Notes under the pieces: model-generated
What the model saw: the letters and a program-made list of their open reading frames with translations, nothing else
What the model was told of the DNA's origin: nothing
Databases searched by the model: none
Part shown: positions 61,662-64,000 of the stretch, one piece after another
Layout: each line of letters starts with the position of its first letter
How positions within the stretch are numbered: the stretch's first letter is position 1
Made by a program: the position numbers and the translations under genes
DNA from: Burkholderia sp. 9120
GTDB taxonomy: Bacteria > Pseudomonadota > Gammaproteobacteria > Burkholderiales > Burkholderiaceae
Reading direction: 5' to 3'
Assembly (NCBI RefSeq): GCF_000745015.1
Contig: NZ_JQNA01000002.1
Coordinates: 1,798,001-1,862,000 of the forward strand
DNA: 64,000 nucleotides

Positions 61662-63857
61662 GTCGGGTAGCGGTGGCGCATTGCTGCGCCACCGCCCCCT
61701 AAGAACCGGACGTGCGAGTCGCCCTGCATCCGGCTCAAGCCATTCGGCAGCCCCATCGGATTGGACCGGGCAATCAACCATCGGTCGCAGTTCGACGACG
61801 GGCAAAGTAAGGCGACCACGCAGGGTCAAACGGATTTGCCTGACCACGTATCTTCACGTGCCGAACAATTGGAATCATCGTAGCTCGAAACAGTCGGATG
61901 ACCCCGCGATCTTTGGTTCGCGCGGTAAACGCCCAAGTACGATGTCCCTCTACGTGGAAGTATTTGTGCTTCACCCAACCCGTGCCTTTCGTGGGATGCC
62001 GACGCATAGCCCATTTCCATAAGAGCTGCCAGATGTGAGCGTCTATCGACGTAAAATGAGACTTGGAAACCACATGACGGTGATACATGGCCCAACCCCG
62101 AATCACGGGGTTGAGTTGCAGAATCAGATTCGTCTGCGTGGCGCTCCTGTGCTGCCTCACGATCTCCCTAACCTTCTCCAGAAGTGCCTTCACACTTTTG
62201 CTTGCTGGTTTGATAAGCAGCTTATCCGCGTACTTGCGGACATTCTGCCCGAGGAAGTCGAACCCATCGGCAATGTGAGTGACTCTGGTTTTCTCTTCCG
62301 AGAGTTCCAGCCCCCGAACGGCCAGAAATTGCCTGACCGCAGGGAGTACGTTCTGCTCCAGAATATCTTTCGAGACTCCGGTCACAACGAAGTCGTCCGC
62401 ATACCTGTTGACGTTGACTTTGAACTTTCGGCGCGCGCGTGGCGTCGGCCCTACGCTGGCATCTACTGCCGCTTCAAGTCCGTCCAACGTCATGTTCGCG
62501 ATGACGGGTGAGATGATGCCCCCTTGCGGAGTTCCCGCCTCGGTCGCGAACAGGGTACCTTTATCGATAAATCCGGCCCTAAGCCATCGCCGCAGGACCA
62601 CCTTATCCATTGGTATATGTTTGAGGATCCAGTCGTGGCTAAAATTATCGAAACAGCCACGGATGTCGCCCTCTAAAACCCACTCTGGTGACTTGCGCTT
62701 AGCCAACGTGGTAAAACAATATTCAATGGCGTCGGCAGTCGAACGTTTGGGGCGAAACCCGTACGAGTTTGGATCCGCCAAGCTTTCCGCAATGGGCTCC
62801 AAGGCGAGCTTCCATAGCGCCTGCATTGATCTGCATAGCATGCGGGGAATTCCTAGCGGACGCTTCTTGCCGTTGCTCTTGGGGATGTAGATACGTCGAA
62901 GCGGCACCGCTCGGTAACTGCGGTGTTGCATCGCCTCCACCCCTTTCCATTTGGCCGCCGGAGTTGGCCAAGTCTTGCCGTCAACGCCCGGCGTTCTCTT
63001 GCCGCGATTCTCTGTCACTCGTTTCACGGCTAGCATTTTGCCGCTATGCGAGCGGGTCAGCAGACGCTGCAGGGCACTTACTTTGCCCCATCTGCCTTCC
63101 TTGGTTGCCTGGGCGATACGCGCCTGGAGTCGTTTCACCTCATCTGTGATGCGAGGCCAATCAGCCTGAAGCCACATCTCAGCGGGGCGCGAGGACGCAC
63201 CAGCATCGATCGCCTCTGCTTGTGCAGCGCCACCGATTGCCGTCATCTGCCTTCCCTCGTATAACGATTAATCAAGTTCTCTCGCCATGAATGACCACGC
63301 GGAAGTCTGCCCGCTTTCGCGTCCGACCATGCAGCAGCCGGTATCCTCCCCATTACAGGAAGGCGTTCGCTTTTTCCGCAATCCCTTACCCGCAGTGCCA
63401 ACAGCGTTCCTTGCGGTTCGCCTGCCGTTGCCGGCGGCACTACGGGCTTATCCTGTTCCGCATGAATTTCAGAGCGGGACGGACCCCTCCTATCCGCCGG
63501 CGGCGCAATGTCCATGCTGACCCAGCACACAGAGGCCAGACCTTGCCGCGCGCCATTTTGGCTCAAGCCTGTCAGCACATTTGGCTTGTCAATGATGACG
63601 ACGTTTAATAGAGGTTCACGTATGTTGGTCGTTACCGCTCGTTCCTAGTCCCTCACCGCACTTGTGCTGGCAGATTCCGCTTTCCCTCACGGGTCCGCGT
63701 ACCGATACAGATCGGCGGTTACATTGTCCCCGGAGCTTCACACCGAGCCGTTACCGGCTCCGCATGTCTGGGTAGGAAACGGCTGATGGAACAGCCGGTT
63801 CGATCACAACGGATCACGTTGAGTCGAACAGAAATTCAAGCGACTTGCAGGTCGCAC
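61662..63857 (-). mobile_element. Group II intron, full length
   Basis: The 5' end reads GTGCGACCTGCAAGTCG (63857 downward), a standard group II start. The 3' end has a domain V hairpin (GAGCCGGATGCAGGGCGACT..CACGTCCGGTTC, about 61695-61730), then a domain VI stem GCGGTGGCGCA/TGCGCCACCGC, ending ...CTACCCGAC at 61662 (the AY rule). The 2196-base intron carries one ORF. It lies on the same strand as the interrupted transposase, the orientation needed for splicing. Exon ends join in frame. Confidence 0.88.
61774..63246 (-). CDS. ltrA: Group II intron reverse transcriptase/maturase
   Basis: The 490-residue protein starts at ATG 63246 with GGGAAGG upstream. RT fingers and palm: GVDGKTWPTPAAKW, GKKRPLGIPRMLCRSMQALW, VLEGDIRGCFDNFSHDWILK, GTPQGGIISPVIANMTLDGL, the active-site YADDFVVTG, and EEKTRVTHIADGFDFLGQNV. 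The maturase (X) domain covers ~330-420 (INPVIRGWAMYHRHVV-type). It ends soon after ANPFDPAWSPYFARRR, so the C-terminal HNH endonuclease domain is absent; such proteins usually target replication-fork DNA. The protein helps its intron splice and mobilise. Confidence 0.95.
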   Translation of the reverse strand: MTAIGGAAQAEAIDAGASSRPAEMWLQADWPRITDEVKRLQARIAQATKEGRWGKVSALQRLLTRSHSGKMLAVKRVTENRGKRTPGVDGKTWPTPAAKWKGVEAMQHRSYRAVPLRRIYIPKSNGKKRPLGIPRMLCRSMQALWKLALEPIAESLADPNSYGFRPKRSTADAIEYCFTTLAKRKSPEWVLEGDIRGCFDNFSHDWILKHIPMDKVVLRRWLRAGFIDKGTLFATEAGTPQGGIISPVIANMTLDGLEAAVDASVGPTPRARRKFKVNVNRYADDFVVTGVSKDILEQNVLPAVRQFLAVRGLELSEEKTRVTHIADGFDFLGQNVRKYADKLLIKPASKSVKALLEKVREIVRQHRSATQTNLILQLNPVIRGWAMYHRHVVSKSHFTSIDAHIWQLLWKWAMRRHPTKGTGWVKHKYFHVEGHRTWAFTARTKDRGVIRLFRATMIPIVRHVKIRGQANPFDPAWSPYFARRRTATDG

Positions 63858-64000
63858 GTGCGCCTTCATCCCGAAGTACCATTGATTTCCTTTCCTCGTC
63901 TGGTGCATTTCCGGGTCCCGCGTACCCGAGCCGTTCTTCGTTCAACTGGGTGCCGAAATCAACGTGGCATCAACCGCCGACCCCACCCGGAGCATCAAGC
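63858..64000 (-). pseudogene. IS5 transposase, 5' exon (partial) with in-frame stop
   Basis: The minus strand reads VGSAVDATLISAPS, then TGA (63942-63944), then [20 protein letters not shown] and WYFGMKAH up to the intron boundary at 63858. The residue expected at the stop is Ser in relatives (APSSTKN). So even a spliced transcript would be cut short here, unless suppressed or a sequencing error. The gene continues left-to-right beyond the window end. Confidence 0.75.

Larger units (their letters stand above)
61089..64000 (-). mobile_element. IS5-family element interrupted by a group II intron (continues past window)
   Basis: The left end is set by the break in the BON gene and the sequence GGAAGGTCTGCACAAG. 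The transposase gene is present in two parts, 61239-61661 and 63858-64000, separated by the intron. The second terminal repeat is outside the window. Confidence 0.85.

Overview
Composition and gene content point to a high-GC betaproteobacterium of the Burkholderiaceae (Paraburkholderia/Caballeronia/Burkholderia-like). This is inferred from protein families, the tRNA-Lys remnant and the mix of IS families; no rRNA or other taxonomic marker lies in the window.

Layout. 1-3.3 kb: the end of a type VI secretion cargo locus (large effector-like protein, SH3-domain exported protein, PAAR spike-tip protein). 3.3-4.9 kb: a non-coding block packed with perfect hairpins. 4.9-10.2 kb: an integrative element with a small putative DNA-binding protein, an inovirus Gp2/YagK-type replication-like protein, two overlapping small genes, an unknown cargo gene and a tyrosine recombinase, ending in a displaced 3' half of a tRNA-Lys gene plus its terminator. 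10.4-14.4 kb: a second recombinase-led accessory segment (AlpA-like regulator and unknown genes), cut off by an IS21 element. 16.9-20.6 kb: a broken Crp/Fnr regulator, an aquaporin, an IS3 element and gene debris. 21.0-22.3 kb: a Na+/H+ antiporter.

22.8-39.2 kb, all on the minus strand: a nearly gapless 17-gene array: aldehyde dehydrogenase, three-part proton-translocating transhydrogenase, Zn alcohol dehydrogenase, a group-3d-type NAD+-reducing [NiFe] hydrogenase (hoxFUYH), its maturation protease, hypABFCDE (with a short HypF1-like protein) and 6-phosphogluconolactonase. 39.5-61 kb: NAD(P)HX repair enzyme, cyclopropane fatty acid synthase, the arginine deiminase pathway (arcABC), a GH65 phosphorylase with beta-phosphoglucomutase, BON, PRC-barrel and slipin proteins, an L,D-transpeptidase and 6-phosphogluconate dehydrogenase, interspersed with relics (a mini P-type ATPase, a fused ABC transporter remnant, an MlaE fragment, a split BON gene). 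The right edge holds a nested insertion: BON gene <- IS5-family element <- group II intron with reverse transcriptase.

How it fits together. A 13-base motif, TGAGTAGTTTCCG read in the direction of the gene behind it, occurs seven times in strong form and twice as weaker variants in intergenic DNA between 39.4 and 60.1 kb and was not noticed elsewhere. It lies in front of the hydrogenase array, both PRC genes, the phosphorylase pair, the BON gene, gnd and small unknown genes. A second, palindromic site (GGTACGG-2-CCGTACC) lies upstream of arcA and near a His-rich protein. I read 22.8-61 kb as an oxygen-limitation survival island: phosphorolytic sugar use and oxidative pentose phosphate enzymes make NADPH, PntAB and Hox exchange it with NADH and H2, ArcABC makes ATP, and envelope proteins help the cell persist. 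From memory, its composition resembles the low-oxygen-activated (lxa) locus of Burkholderia cenocepacia; the hydrogenase-transhydrogenase fusion and the motif-defined regulon are the parts I find most novel. Scattered deletion relics show that the island is also eroding.
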